Assembly (NCBI GenBank): GCA_035362335.1
Contig: DAOSDL010000007.1
Coordinates: 89,632-153,631, forward strand
Direction: 5' to 3'
DNA from: JAOSJT01 sp035362335
GTDB lineage: Bacteria > Bacteroidota > Ignavibacteria > SZUA-365
DNA length: 64,000 nucleotides
Made by a program: the position numbers and the translations under genes. How positions within the stretch are numbered: position 1 is the stretch's first letter; each line of letters starts with the position of its first letter. A model generated the notes under the pieces. It ran no database searches. It saw nothing but the letters and a program-made list of their open reading frames with translations, and was not told the DNA's origin. Shown one piece after another: positions 7,420-17,176 of this stretch.

Positions 7420-10097
7420 AATCCGCGCTGCACGATACCTCCGAACTTCTCCACGCCATCGAAGACGGCGGGGTGGTGCTCTGCGCCACGCAGCGCCTCG
7501 CACGCTACATCGGCGTACTGCACACGCGGCATGCGATCGCCGGCGGAAGGATGGTGTGGCCGGCACCATCCATCCTGCCATTGCGCGCCTGGCTCGCGTC
7601 CCGCCATGCCGACTTGCTGCTGCTCAGCCCCGACACGCGCTATAACCCTGTGCTCGGTGCCGCTCAGGAAAGCGCGCTCTGGGAGGAGGCCTTGCGCGCG
7701 CGGCGCGAAGGCGAGGCCGCGGTGAACACCGATGCCCTGGCCCGCATGATGTCCGAGGCCCTCGCGGGCGAGGCGCTGTGGCGGGTTCACGCCGACGAGC
7801 CACTGACCGAGGATCACGGGCTGTATCTCCGCGTGCGCGCGGATGTGCTCGGGCGTTGCGAGCGGCTCGGTTTGTCTCCCTCCGCCCGGATGTGGAGTTC
7901 CGTGACCGATGCGCTGCGCGACGGCATACTCCCCGCGCCCCGCCTCGTGCTACTCGCGGGTTTCGATCTGGACATGCCCCCGGCGCAGGCCGCGCTGCTC
8001 GACGCACTCGACGCCCGTGGCTCGGAGCTGCGCATGTACACGCCGGAACGGGATCCCGTACGTTGTTATCGCGAAAGCTACTCATCCCGCGAGGAGGAAA
8101 TTCGCGCCGCCGCTCTCTGGGCGAGAGCAGCACTGGAACGGGGTGAAAAGGACATCGGTATCGTGTTTCCTCGACTGGACGAGGATCGCGCGCGCATACA
8201 GCGGCTGTTTCAGGAAGTCCTCGCGCCGCGCACATTACCGGACGTTGACGATCGCGACAGCGCGCCCTTGTTCGAAATCTCGCTCGGTGGCAGTCTCGCG
8301 CGTGAAGCACTCGCGAGTGCCGCCTTGCACGCGCTGGATGTGCTTCGACCGCGCATGCGCCTGGACATCCTGAGCCGTGTTCTCCGCTCGCCTTTCCTCG
8401 CGGGGGGGAAGGAGTACGAACACGCGCGTGCCCGTCTGGATGTGCAACTGCGCGAGTATGCCACCGACGAATTGGCCACGCGGGACTGTATCGACTTTTT
8501 GCGGACGAACGCGGAAGCAGGGGACACACTCCCGCTGCGTTTGGCCGAAATGCAGCGTCCGCCAGATGAGGCGCCCCCTTCCGTGTGGGCCGATACCTTC
8601 GACCACACCTTGACCGCCTTGGGTTGGCCGGGCGAGCAGGCGCTCGGACGCAGGGAGCATCAGGTGCGACAGCGTTTCAGCGAACAACTGCGCGTGTTCG
8701 CCTCACTTGATCGCTGCGTGGGAGCGCTGGACTGCAGCGGCGCGCTGACACGCTTCCGGAGACTGGTAGCCGATACCATTTTTCAAATGGAATCCCGCGA
8801 AGCGCCCATTCAGATCATGGGTGTACTCGAAAGCGCAGGGCGGCGCTTCCGACTGCTGCGCATTTGCGATATGTGCAGCGAAAGCTGGCCGCCCGCGCCC
8901 AGGCCCTTGCCCTTCCTCCCAATAGCGGCGCAACGTGCAGCCGGTGTGATAGGCGCCGTGCCCGACCGGCACGCCGAAGTGATGCAACGGTTGACCGCCG
9001 ACCTTCCGAGACGCGGTGATATCGTGGTGTTGAGCAGCGCGACGATGGAAGGCGACAACGAGCTTCAGTGGACGCCAATGATGCGGGTGTACGAGGAATG
9101 CGAGGCCCCGGCTGTGCCGCCTTCGCTCGCGACGATGTTGCGCTCGCGGTCAACCACGCCGCTCGAGCGCTTCAGTGATGCGCGCGTTCCCGCCCTGCCA
9201 ATGCACGACGCTCCGCGAGGTGGATCGCGCGTGCTGGCACTGCAAGCGGCCTGTCCGTTCCGCGCCTTCGCCGAAACGCGTCTCGCACCTGCATCGCCGG
9301 CCCTTCCCGAGCGAGGTGTGCGTCCACTCGATCGGGGTAATCTGCTTCATCTCACCTTGCAACACGCAACGGAACTGTTGACTCGACGCACGTGGCAGAG
9401 CGTCGAAATGGAACGCGCTATGGACGAAGCCTTGCGCACAGCCTTGCGTGAGGCGGCGGGAGATCGCTTTCGCGATTTGCCGGCGCATCTGCTGGACGCC
9501 GAGCGGGAGTGCCTGCGTCAGCTCTTGCGCGAATGGCTGTGTGTGGAGCACGAGCGGCCTCCATTCACCATTCAATCAGCGGAATTACCCGCGCAGGTCG
9601 CCGTCGGCGGTTTGAATCTCCGCGTGCGCATCGATCGCATCGACCGTCTCGATGATGGCAGCAGCTTGCTCATCGATTACAAATCGGGGAAAAAATCGCC
9701 GGCGGATTGGATGGGCGAGCGTCCTGCCGAGCCGCAATTACCATTGTACGCCGTCGCGATGAAGGATCAGGTGCGCGGCGTGGCCTTCGGCATCGTGCGG
9801 CGCGCCTCCTGCGCCTATGCGGGATTGGCCGATCGCGATCAGGGCATTGCTGGAGTGATGGACGCGGCGGAATGGACGGCGAAGAGCGGGATGCTGTCCT
9901 GGGAAGAACTGCGCGCACAATGGCTTCGCGTGCTTGAAACACTCGCGAGGGCATTTCGCGAGGGTGACGCGCGTGTCGACCCTCGCGACGGGGCGCGGAC
10001 GTGCCAGTACTGTTCCTTGCCCGCGCTCTGCCGCGTGGGCGACACCCGGACACTGGCCGAGGATGAAGACGCGCAAGGAGGAGAGGATGACGCCTGA
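7407..10097 (+). CDS. AddB-like DNA repair nuclease (PD-(D/E)XK, Fe-S)
   Basis: This is about 896 residues and resembles the 'probable DNA repair protein' relatives of AddB that sit next to a UvrD/AddA helicase. An inactivated helicase-like N-terminal part (VVLCATQRLARYIG... WPAPSILPLRAWL) is followed by a C-terminal RecB-like nuclease with LLIDYKSGK (Asp near 757). Four cysteines suit the AddB iron-sulfur staple: Cys616 (ACPFRAFAETRL) and the C-x2-C-x5-C at 866, 869 and 875. The start was set at MRSLKSALHD; an ATG eight codons earlier (7383) is equally possible and neither has a clear ribosome-binding site. The 3' end overlaps the helicase gene by 11 bases. The pair probably processes double-strand breaks for recombination. 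Confidence 0.88.
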   Translation: MRSLKSALHDTSELLHAIEDGGVVLCATQRLARYIGVLHTRHAIAGGRMVWPAPSILPLRAWLASRHADLLLLSPDTRYNPVLGAAQESALWEEALRARREGEAAVNTDALARMMSEALAGEALWRVHADEPLTEDHGLYLRVRADVLGRCERLGLSPSARMWSSVTDALRDGILPAPRLVLLAGFDLDMPPAQAALLDALDARGSELRMYTPERDPVRCYRESYSSREEEIRAAALWARAALERGEKDIGIVFPRLDEDRARIQRLFQEVLAPRTLPDVDDRDSAPLFEISLGGSLAREALASAALHALDVLRPRMRLDILSRVLRSPFLAGGKEYEHARARLDVQLREYATDELATRDCIDFLRTNAEAGDTLPLRLAEMQRPPDEAPPSVWADTFDHTLTALGWPGEQALGRREHQVRQRFSEQLRVFASLDRCVGALDCSGALTRFRRLVADTIFQMESREAPIQIMGVLESAGRRFRLLRICDMCSESWPPAPRPLPFLPIAAQRAAGVIGAVPDRHAEVMQRLTADLPRRGDIVVLSSATMEGDNELQWTPMMRVYEECEAPAVPPSLATMLRSRSTTPLERFSDARVPALPMHDAPRGGSRVLALQAACPFRAFAETRLAPASPALPERGVRPLDRGNLLHLTLQHATELLTRRTWQSVEMERAMDEALRTALREAAGDRFRDLPAHLLDAERECLRQLLREWLCVEHERPPFTIQSAELPAQVAVGGLNLRVRIDRIDRLDDGSSLLIDYKSGKKSPADWMGERPAEPQLPLYAVAMKDQVRGVAFGIVRRASCAYAGLADRDQGIAGVMDAAEWTAKSGMLSWEELRAQWLRVLETLARAFREGDARVDPRDGARTCQYCSLPALCRVGDTRTLAEDEDAQGGEDDA

Positions 10098-13000
10098 CCT
10101 CTCTATGACCTTCGATGACAGTGCCGCGAGGCGCGAAGCGCTGGATCCGGCGCGCTCCTTTATCGTGCAGGCGCCCGCCGGTGCGGGAAAAACCGAACTG
10201 CTCATACAGCGCTACCTTTCGCTGCTCGCCGTGGTCGACGCGCCCGAGGATATCGTGGCCATCACCTTCACACGCAAGGCCGCCGGCGAAATGCGCGCTC
10301 GTGTGATCGATGCGCTCGACGCCGCGCGGGGTGAAGCTCCGGTGGAAGAGCACCGCCGCGTGACCTGGGAGCTGGCCGTGCGTGCCTTGCGACGCGACGC
10401 GGCGCTGGGCTGGCGCCTGCTCCACGCACCGGCGCGCATGCGCATGCTTACCATCGACGCGTTCAACGGACGACTCGCCCGTATGCAACCATGGATCGCG
10501 GGAATCGGCGGACATATGGGAGTGACCGACGATGCGATGGAATTGTATCGCGAAGCAGCGCGCGCAGTGCTGCATCGGGTATCGCCGCGTTTGCGTGCGC
10601 GCGTGCTGCATTTGCTCGTACACCTCGACAATCGCTACGACAGTATCGAGGAGCGTCTCGCCGCCTTGCTCGCGGTGCGAGACCAATGGCGCCGCATGTT
10701 TTCCGATGAAAGCTTGCTCACGCGCGAATCAATGGAGCAGGCGTTGCAGGGCGTGATTCACACTGCACTGCACACACTGCGCGTTGCACTCCCGGCGGAA
10801 CTCGCAGAAAACTTGCCGGTGCTTGCGCGACACGCGGCGGAGGAACTTGCCACCGAGGATACGCGCGACGCGATGGATCTGCGACCCTGCCTGCACGTGA
10901 CGGAACTCCCGGGCGACAACCCCGAGGCCCTGCCGCAATGGCTCGCCTTTGCCACGCTGCTGCTTACTCGGACCGACACCCTGCGCAGCGCCGGTGGCGT
11001 GACGAAACGCATCGGCTTCCCGTCCAAGCATCCGCTCAAACAGCGTTTGCTGGACTGCCTCGATTTGCTCGCTTCAAGACCCGAGGTCCACGCATCGCTG
11101 GTGGAATTACGGAGATTGCCGTCGGCAACCTTCACCGATGCGGAGTGGGAAATTCTTGCCGTGATCGCGGATCTCGCTCTCGCGGCGGCGGACGAACTGG
11201 AGCAAATCTTCGTGCATCGCGCAGCCGTCGATCACGTGCAGGTAGCCACGGCTGCGCTGCGTGCCTTGGGCGAGGATCTTGCGCCCAGCGACCTGGCATT
11301 GCTGCTTGAGCATCGCATTCAGCACATACTCGTGGATGAATTCCAGGACACCTCGGTCAGTCAATACACGCTGCTTGAACGTCTCACCGCCGGCTGGGCG
11401 GCCGACGATGGACATTCGCTGTTCCTCGTTGGCGATCCCATGCAGTCGATTTATCGCTTCCGCGAGGCGGAGGTGGGGTTATTCCTGCGTTGCGCGGAAG
11501 AGCGGCGCCTGGGTTCGGTGCCCCTCGCCGTCCTGCGTCTGAGTCGGAATTTCCGTTCGGTGGAACCGGTGGTTCGCTGGGTAAATGCCGCTTTCGAGCG
11601 CATGCTGCCACGCGAAAATGACATCGCCGTGGGCGCGGTGTCCTTCGCCGCCTGCGCCGCGGTGCATGAACGTGCGAGCACTGCGGATGGTGTGTACTTT
11701 CAACCGCTGTTCAACGCCACACCCGATGATGAGGCGCGACACGTGGTGGATTGTATCGAACGCGAACTCGCATACACGGATGCCGACGCGATAGAGTCCA
11801 TTGCGGTTCTCGTTCGCGCGCGTTCACATCTTGCGCGCATCGCGGCGGAATTGCGCGCGCGGGGGCTGGGCTTTCGTGCCGTGGACATCGAACCGCTGTC
11901 GCATCATGCCAGCATTCGCGATGTGCTCGCTCTGACCATGGCCGTGCTGCATGCCGGCGACGAACTGTCATTGCTCGCCGTGCTGCGAGGGCCTCTGTGT
12001 GGTTGCTCACTCGAAACGCTGCTGAGGCTCAGGGACATGGCCGAGCCGGGCGGATATGGAGAAGCGGCGCGGCGCGCATTGGATTCCGCCCACCTTTCAC
12101 ACGACGAGGGGACGCGATTGCGGCGTGTGCTCGATGTGCTCGATCGCGCGCGGGACAGGCGCGGGGCGCTTCCCCTGCGCGAATTGATCGAAGGAAGCTG
12201 GCTCGAAGCCGGGGGCGCGGCATGCACCGACGAGCGGGGATTGGCAGCAGCGGCGGCGTTTTTCGATGTGCTCGAAGGATGCGACGATGGCGGGGACATT
12301 ACCGATTTTGCCGAGGTGCTTCGTCGTGTCGACGCGCTTTTCGTGCCGCCCGATCCCTCCGCCGACGGTCGCATCTCCCTCATGACGGTGCACAAATCCA
12401 AGGGTCTGCAATTCGATACCGTGATACTTCCGCGCCTGGAAGCCCGCACGCGTACCACTCCTCCGCGGCTTCTCGAGTGGATGTACCGTGCCCGCAGCAC
12501 GGGTATGGATTTCATCATGGCGCCCGTGTCGGAGCAGGGTGCAGCGCAATCTTCCATCCTTTCGTGGATGATGAACAGCATGAAGCGCAAGGATGCGCAC
12601 GAACGGGATCGCGCGTTGTACGTTGCGAGCACACGGGCCCGGCGGCGACTGCATCTCTCCGCCCGTGTCTCCCTTAAGGAAAAGGATGGCGTTGCGCAGC
12701 TGGCCAGACCGATTGCCACAAGCTTCCTGCACGCACTCTGGCCGGTGTACGGCGAGGAAATGGAGCGCCTGGCAATGGAGCAGCGTGTCGAGACGGACGC
12801 CTTGGAAAGTCGGATTGAAGAAACGGAACAGCAATTATTCCGCTTGCCGGCTGCGTGGACTGCACCCGAGCTTCCCGCAGCGGTGCAGCTCGCCGGTGAT
12901 GGAGCGGTCACTTCCGTGCGGGAGGATGGCGGCATGCATCGTGCACCGTTCCGTGCCAGCGAAGCTGCGCGCGCCGTGGGCGTGACCGTGCACGCCGCGC

Positions 13001-13476
13001 TGGCGGATATCGTACGAAACGGAGGCGTGCGGTGGTGGATGGACATGGATGAAGCGTCACGCCGCGAGCGTCTGCGCGTGTACTTCGCCTTGCACGCGCC
13101 GGGCCTGGATGCGGAAGCCTTGCTGAGCGACGCTGCCGAAGCGGTAACTGGCGCGACACACAGTGAACGCGGTCGCTGGCTGCTTGCCCAGCATGCGGAG
13201 GATGCGGTGGAGTGGGAGTTGCGCGCCGTGCTCGACGGCCATGTTGTCGGTGTGGTAATTGACCGGAGTTTCGTCGACGAGAACGGCGAGCGCTGGATCA
13301 TCGACTACAAGACATCCACGCATGAGGGCGGGAATCTCGAGGCCTTTCTCGCCGCGCAGGAAGCGGCGTATCAACCGCAGCTCCATCGCTACGCGCGCAT
13401 CGTGCGAATGTTGGACCAGCGGTCAATCCACACGGCACTGTACTTCCCGAAGCTGGGCTTGCTACGCGAGGTGTAA
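10087..13476 (+). CDS. AddA-like UvrD-family helicase-nuclease
   Basis: This is a 1129-residue superfamily 1 helicase with all core motifs. Walker A is APAGAGKTELL (Lys35), with AITFTRKAAGEMRARV as motif Ia. Motif II is ILVDEFQDTS and motif III LVGDPMQSIYRFREAEVG. Motif IV is RLSRNFRS, motif V SLMTVHKSKGLQFD and motif VI LYVASTRARRRL. The C-terminus holds a second PD-(D/E)XK nuclease (WIIDYKTSTH, Asp1073 and Lys1075). The start at MTPDLSMTF has an AAGGAGGAG site upstream and overlaps the AddB-like stop. With the partner gene this makes a dual-nuclease AddAB-type end-resection complex. Confidence 0.93.
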   Translation: MTPDLSMTFDDSAARREALDPARSFIVQAPAGAGKTELLIQRYLSLLAVVDAPEDIVAITFTRKAAGEMRARVIDALDAARGEAPVEEHRRVTWELAVRALRRDAALGWRLLHAPARMRMLTIDAFNGRLARMQPWIAGIGGHMGVTDDAMELYREAARAVLHRVSPRLRARVLHLLVHLDNRYDSIEERLAALLAVRDQWRRMFSDESLLTRESMEQALQGVIHTALHTLRVALPAELAENLPVLARHAAEELATEDTRDAMDLRPCLHVTELPGDNPEALPQWLAFATLLLTRTDTLRSAGGVTKRIGFPSKHPLKQRLLDCLDLLASRPEVHASLVELRRLPSATFTDAEWEILAVIADLALAAADELEQIFVHRAAVDHVQVATAALRALGEDLAPSDLALLLEHRIQHILVDEFQDTSVSQYTLLERLTAGWAADDGHSLFLVGDPMQSIYRFREAEVGLFLRCAEERRLGSVPLAVLRLSRNFRSVEPVVRWVNAAFERMLPRENDIAVGAVSFAACAAVHERASTADGVYFQPLFNATPDDEARHVVDCIERELAYTDADAIESIAVLVRARSHLARIAAELRARGLGFRAVDIEPLSHHASIRDVLALTMAVLHAGDELSLLAVLRGPLCGCSLETLLRLRDMAEPGGYGEAARRALDSAHLSHDEGTRLRRVLDVLDRARDRRGALPLRELIEGSWLEAGGAACTDERGLAAAAAFFDVLEGCDDGGDITDFAEVLRRVDALFVPPDPSADGRISLMTVHKSKGLQFDTVILPRLEARTRTTPPRLLEWMYRARSTGMDFIMAPVSEQGAAQSSILSWMMNSMKRKDAHERDRALYVASTRARRRLHLSARVSLKEKDGVAQLARPIATSFLHALWPVYGEEMERLAMEQRVETDALESRIEETEQQLFRLPAAWTAPELPAAVQLAGDGAVTSVREDGGMHRAPFRASEAARAVGVTVHAALADIVRNGGVRWWMDMDEASRRERLRVYFALHAPGLDAEALLSDAAEAVTGATHSERGRWLLAQHAEDAVEWELRAVLDGHVVGVVIDRSFVDENGERWIIDYKTSTHEGGNLEAFLAAQEAAYQPQLHRYARIVRMLDQRSIHTALYFPKLGLLREV

Positions 13477-13818
13477 GCCATGCCAAGCTTGCTCGATGTA
13501 CCTGGAGCGCTTCGCGGGAACACGGAGAACACCGAGGGCTTCGCCACACCGAGGGCCCAGAGGGTTCGCGGCTTTGCGTCTCTGGGCCTTTGCGTTGACT
13601 CGATTGCGGCCGGGCGCACGGATCGAGCGGGAAGCGACCTCAACAATTCCTCTCCGCTCTCTCCGCTCTCTTCGCTCTCTTTCATCTCTTCAAATGTATC
13701 CCGCACTCAGCCGGTTGGCAGGATTCGAGCGGGAAGCAACCTCAAACATTCCTCTGCGCTCTCGGCGCTCTCCGCGCTCTCTTCGAATGTATCACGTACT
13801 CAGCAGGTAACGCGCCGA
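13477..13818. repeat. Intergenic repeats: imperfect 90-bp tandem duplication and hairpin
   Basis: No gene is seen. A unit starting GA(T)TCGAGCGGGAAGC, running through a CTCTCCGCTCTC-rich stretch and ending AATGTATC.C..ACTCAG occurs twice: about 13621-13715 and 13722-13808. A hairpin with 9-base arms GGCCCAGAG/CTCTGGGCC lies at 13554-13588, inside text of the TTTGCGTCTCTGGGCCTTTGCG kind. The hairpin could act as a terminator for the helicase gene, but no T-run follows. Confidence 0.75.
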
Positions 13819-14841
13819 TCAGCGTTCCACCTGCACCGTGGCCACGTCCACAAGGTCACCACTTTCGAGGAGAAGGTAGTACGTGCCCTCGGCGAGCGAG
13901 CCCGCATGCAGTGGAGCCGAATGCATACCGGCTTTCAACTCCTCGCGCAGCAGGAGATTCACCTGGCGTCCGCGGACGTCGAGCAGGGTGAGGGTTGCGC
14001 TGCCGGGTTCGGGCAGTGCGAAACGCACCATGGCCTCGCGCTGTACGGGATTGGGCGACACGTCATCGATGAGGTACACGTGCATGCGTGAAGGGCGGGG
14101 AGGAGTGAGAGGAGTTTCGGGGAGCACGTTCCTGCGTTCGATCTCGGAAAAATCCGAACCGTCCCAGAGCAGAAAGTAAAACACGGATTGATCGTTTTTC
14201 TGCTCCAGGCGGAGATCCTTCGACGCGGCCATCAAGCGCACCAAACCCACATGCTTCTCGTCGCCCATGGCCGGGCTGATGACTGTGCGATGCCGCGAAA
14301 ACCAATCGATGAAATTGCGTACGCATCCGGCCATCCACTCCTGCGACATCGAATCGATCTGCCATTCCAAATGCCGCAATGCCGCGGGTGACCGCATGGC
14401 GATGCGGCGCGACTCTCCGAGCAGCCGGTCCTCGCTGTCGAAAATGAACTGCGCCTTCGTGCGATGGTCAAGCATGCGCCGAAAATCCCGTGCACGCCGG
14501 GCTTCTTGCATGGACGACAGCAAGTCGCGCATTCGTCCACGCAATTCGCGGTGCTGCTTGCGCAAAGCCTGCAAACGCATGAGATCAGGCGCACGAAGCG
14601 TGCTGTCGAAGCCCGTCTTCCATGCACTCATGACGGGATACACATCGCTGCCGAGAAATTCAGCCACGGCTTTGTTGAGTGTTTGCTGAGCCCGATCCAG
14701 CGGCGAATTCTGCGCCTGCATCCGCAAGGGAAGGAGGAGCAAGACGACGGCGCAGAAGCGAAACACGATAGCGTGCAAGCGAGGTTCTCCGGTATGGTAC
14801 AAGATGAATTTCCGCATCATTTCGAAAGTACGGTAACGCAT
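13819..14841 (-). CDS. Secreted protein with C-terminal T9SS sorting domain
   Basis: This is about 340 residues. An export signal (FCAVVLLLLPLRMQAQ) is followed by a charged, helical middle region (RALRKQHRELRGRMRDLLSS...) with no family I recognise. It ends in a type IX secretion/Por sorting domain of about 85 residues: SPNPVQREAMVRFALPEPG, LTLLDVRGRQV, GTYYLLLESGD. The start is uncertain. MRYRTFEMM (14841) was taken; MMRKF (14820) or a GTG just before FRFC would give a shorter and more typical signal peptide. It is transcribed 76 bases downstream of the spermidine-synthase-like gene. Predicted location is the cell surface or medium. Confidence 0.8.
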   Translation of the reverse strand: MRYRTFEMMRKFILYHTGEPRLHAIVFRFCAVVLLLLPLRMQAQNSPLDRAQQTLNKAVAEFLGSDVYPVMSAWKTGFDSTLRAPDLMRLQALRKQHRELRGRMRDLLSSMQEARRARDFRRMLDHRTKAQFIFDSEDRLLGESRRIAMRSPAALRHLEWQIDSMSQEWMAGCVRNFIDWFSRHRTVISPAMGDEKHVGLVRLMAASKDLRLEQKNDQSVFYFLLWDGSDFSEIERRNVLPETPLTPPRPSRMHVYLIDDVSPNPVQREAMVRFALPEPGSATLTLLDVRGRQVNLLLREELKAGMHSAPLHAGSLAEGTYYLLLESGDLVDVATVQVER

Positions 14842-14917
14842 CGTCTCGGGACAAGGAAAATCCTCGTCCCTGATCCCGTTGGCGCAATGCTCACGGTACA
14901 CGAGCGCTGCGACGCGT

Positions 14918-17176
14918 TCAATCCCATGATGGCAATTCCGCCGCAGGCCACAGACGATGCAGGGAGAACACCACACCGGCGACCACATATACCAGCGTCG
15001 CACCCAGCAACGCCAGTGTCATACCGAATTCGAAGGCCGCGAGCAACACCAGCGCCGAACCGATGACCGAAGCCACACCGTTCACCGCCATGGCCTTGTC
15101 GATGCGCGCTCCAATGCGCAGGCCCGCCTTGGTGAAGGGCATGCCCATGAACAAGCCCAACGGCGCGAGCAGCAGCACCGCCACAAGGATACGCAATTCG
15201 AATGCCTGATCGCCCAATAGCTGTGTCAGAGAGGGAACAAGCAGCGCTTCCAGCAGAAGCAACACGATCAACCCTGTGAAAAGTATGCGTGCATCAATGC
15301 GCGGCGCCAGGCGACTGCCCAGTCCCGATGCAAGCAGCATCGTGACCAGCACCACGGCGCCGCTATACACGGTTGCGCCGAGAAAGAGTGCGTAACGCTG
15401 TATCAAAAGCACCTCGACAGCCATGTATCCCATGCCGATGAGGAGAAAGTAATACCATGCAGCCGCACCGAGCCGCGCCTCGCGTCCACCGGCGGGCAAC
15501 AGCGTGAGAGGAAGCAGCAACAGCGCGATGCCCGCCACCAGCAGACACATCACTTTGGCCACCGGAAAGCCCAACATCTCGCGTACACCGATTTTTCCGA
15601 TGGTGTCGAGATCGATGAGATTCCACATCCCGAGCTGGGCGATATACGGCCTGTCGTCGGTGCAGGGCTCGAGATTGAAGAGCACAGTATCCGATGCCTG
15701 CCTCCATCCTTCACGCACGATGCGCGATATCAAACCAGGCGGACGCGCCGGGTCGGGCGGATACACGAGCTGAATGTCCTTGTCGCGCTCCGGAGTGACC
15801 GGACCCAGTGCCTGCCACGGTGTTTCCTCGTCCAATGGTTGCTTCGAAAGCAGCAGTACCTGCCTCCGCAACGAGGGCAAATTGTACACCGCAATATGGC
15901 GCTCGGGGTGGGTTACACCCTTGCTGCGCATGGCGTCCAACGCGCTGCTCACAAGCCGTGGCACGTACACCTGATGCTCCATCATCAGATAGCCGCGCGG
16001 CGACAGCGCTTCCCAGTAATCCTCGAAGGCTTCCGTGGTGAACAGATAATTCTCCGCCATGGCGAAGGCGCCTGATGCGAGCGCGGCGAAGGTGTTGGAA
16101 CTGAGTGAATACATCATATCGAAATATTCCGTGTGACGACGCACATATGATCGCGCATCGTCTGTCACCACACGCACGCGGGGATCATTGTAAATGTCGC
16201 CAGAGAATTTCCGCAGCACGCCCTCGCGCATCATCGCGTTGATCGACCCCACAACCTCCACGGCATGTACTTCCATGGCTCTGTATTGCAGGGCCTGCAA
16301 CACATCCGTACCGCCTCCCGCGCCAATGGATAGAAAGCGCACCGAATCCATCCGTCCCATAAGCCAGCCAACGTCGATACCGAAGCGAAAGCGCAGGGAA
16401 TCGGGGCGATCCCAGTTGCCATCGAACGCGTACACGGGGCTGTTGGCGGCGTTGTCGATCTCGATGCCCTTGACCTCGGGCGAGTAGTCGTACACCTTCA
16501 CCTTCGCCATGGCGTCCCAGTACACCGTGCTCACAGGGGCACGCTGCTCCCTTTCGACTCGCAACAACTCCTGCGCATGCATCGACAGCGGAACACAGGC
16601 GGCAATGAACAGCAGCGGCACGGCGCGCTGCCATCCCCGTAGCTCCATCATGGCTGCGATCAACACGGGAATGGCGGCGCCGGCGGCTGCGACCGGAGTG
16701 CCGAGCAGATTCATGGCGACAACGGCTCCCACGACGCCTATCGCGGCGCCGAACATGTCTGCCATGTAAGCCCGGGGCAGGGCGCGGGGATGCGAGCGGA
16801 AGAGTATCGCCAGCGACGCGCCGCCCGCGATGAAGGGTAGGGCGAGCAGCACGATGGCCAAGGTGGTGTCCAAAACACTGGACCAGCGTGCGAACAGTTG
16901 CGAGAGGTCTACACCGGCGAGAAACACCAGCGGCGGCGAGAGCATTACCGCGAGTCCGGTGAGTAGCAGACCCATTCCCGCGCCATGCGCACGCCGCAGC
17001 AGAGGCACTCGGCTCGCCAGCAATGCGCCGAGACCAAGGCCCAGTACGGCAGAGGACAGGATGAGAAACGCAAAGGTGTAGAGAAATTCCGCCGAGAAAA
17101 TGCGCGTCCAGATCAGTTCCATGCCCAATAGCGTGGCCGAGAGAAGCGCAATGATGAAAAGCCGAGATGCTGTCAT
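14918..17176 (-). CDS. Membrane-embedded spermidine synthase-like protein
   Basis: This is about 752 residues in three blocks. Five to six N-terminal helices begin FIIALLSATLLGMELIW...FLILSSAVLGLGLGALL. A central SAM-binding spermidine-synthase-like domain of about 250 residues carries FLSIGAGGGTDVLQAL, HAVEVVG and VVTDDARSYVR. About six C-terminal helices finish with ALLGATLVYVVAGVVFSLH. The GxGGG loop is intact, so methyl- or aminopropyl-transfer chemistry is possible, but the product is unknown. The start was chosen at MTASRLF, 16 codons inside the longest frame, so that the first helix begins at the N-terminus. Confidence 0.82.
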   Translation of the reverse strand: MTASRLFIIALLSATLLGMELIWTRIFSAEFLYTFAFLILSSAVLGLGLGALLASRVPLLRRAHGAGMGLLLTGLAVMLSPPLVFLAGVDLSQLFARWSSVLDTTLAIVLLALPFIAGGASLAILFRSHPRALPRAYMADMFGAAIGVVGAVVAMNLLGTPVAAAGAAIPVLIAAMMELRGWQRAVPLLFIAACVPLSMHAQELLRVEREQRAPVSTVYWDAMAKVKVYDYSPEVKGIEIDNAANSPVYAFDGNWDRPDSLRFRFGIDVGWLMGRMDSVRFLSIGAGGGTDVLQALQYRAMEVHAVEVVGSINAMMREGVLRKFSGDIYNDPRVRVVTDDARSYVRRHTEYFDMMYSLSSNTFAALASGAFAMAENYLFTTEAFEDYWEALSPRGYLMMEHQVYVPRLVSSALDAMRSKGVTHPERHIAVYNLPSLRRQVLLLSKQPLDEETPWQALGPVTPERDKDIQLVYPPDPARPPGLISRIVREGWRQASDTVLFNLEPCTDDRPYIAQLGMWNLIDLDTIGKIGVREMLGFPVAKVMCLLVAGIALLLLPLTLLPAGGREARLGAAAWYYFLLIGMGYMAVEVLLIQRYALFLGATVYSGAVVLVTMLLASGLGSRLAPRIDARILFTGLIVLLLLEALLVPSLTQLLGDQAFELRILVAVLLLAPLGLFMGMPFTKAGLRIGARIDKAMAVNGVASVIGSALVLLAAFEFGMTLALLGATLVYVVAGVVFSLHRLWPAAELPSWD

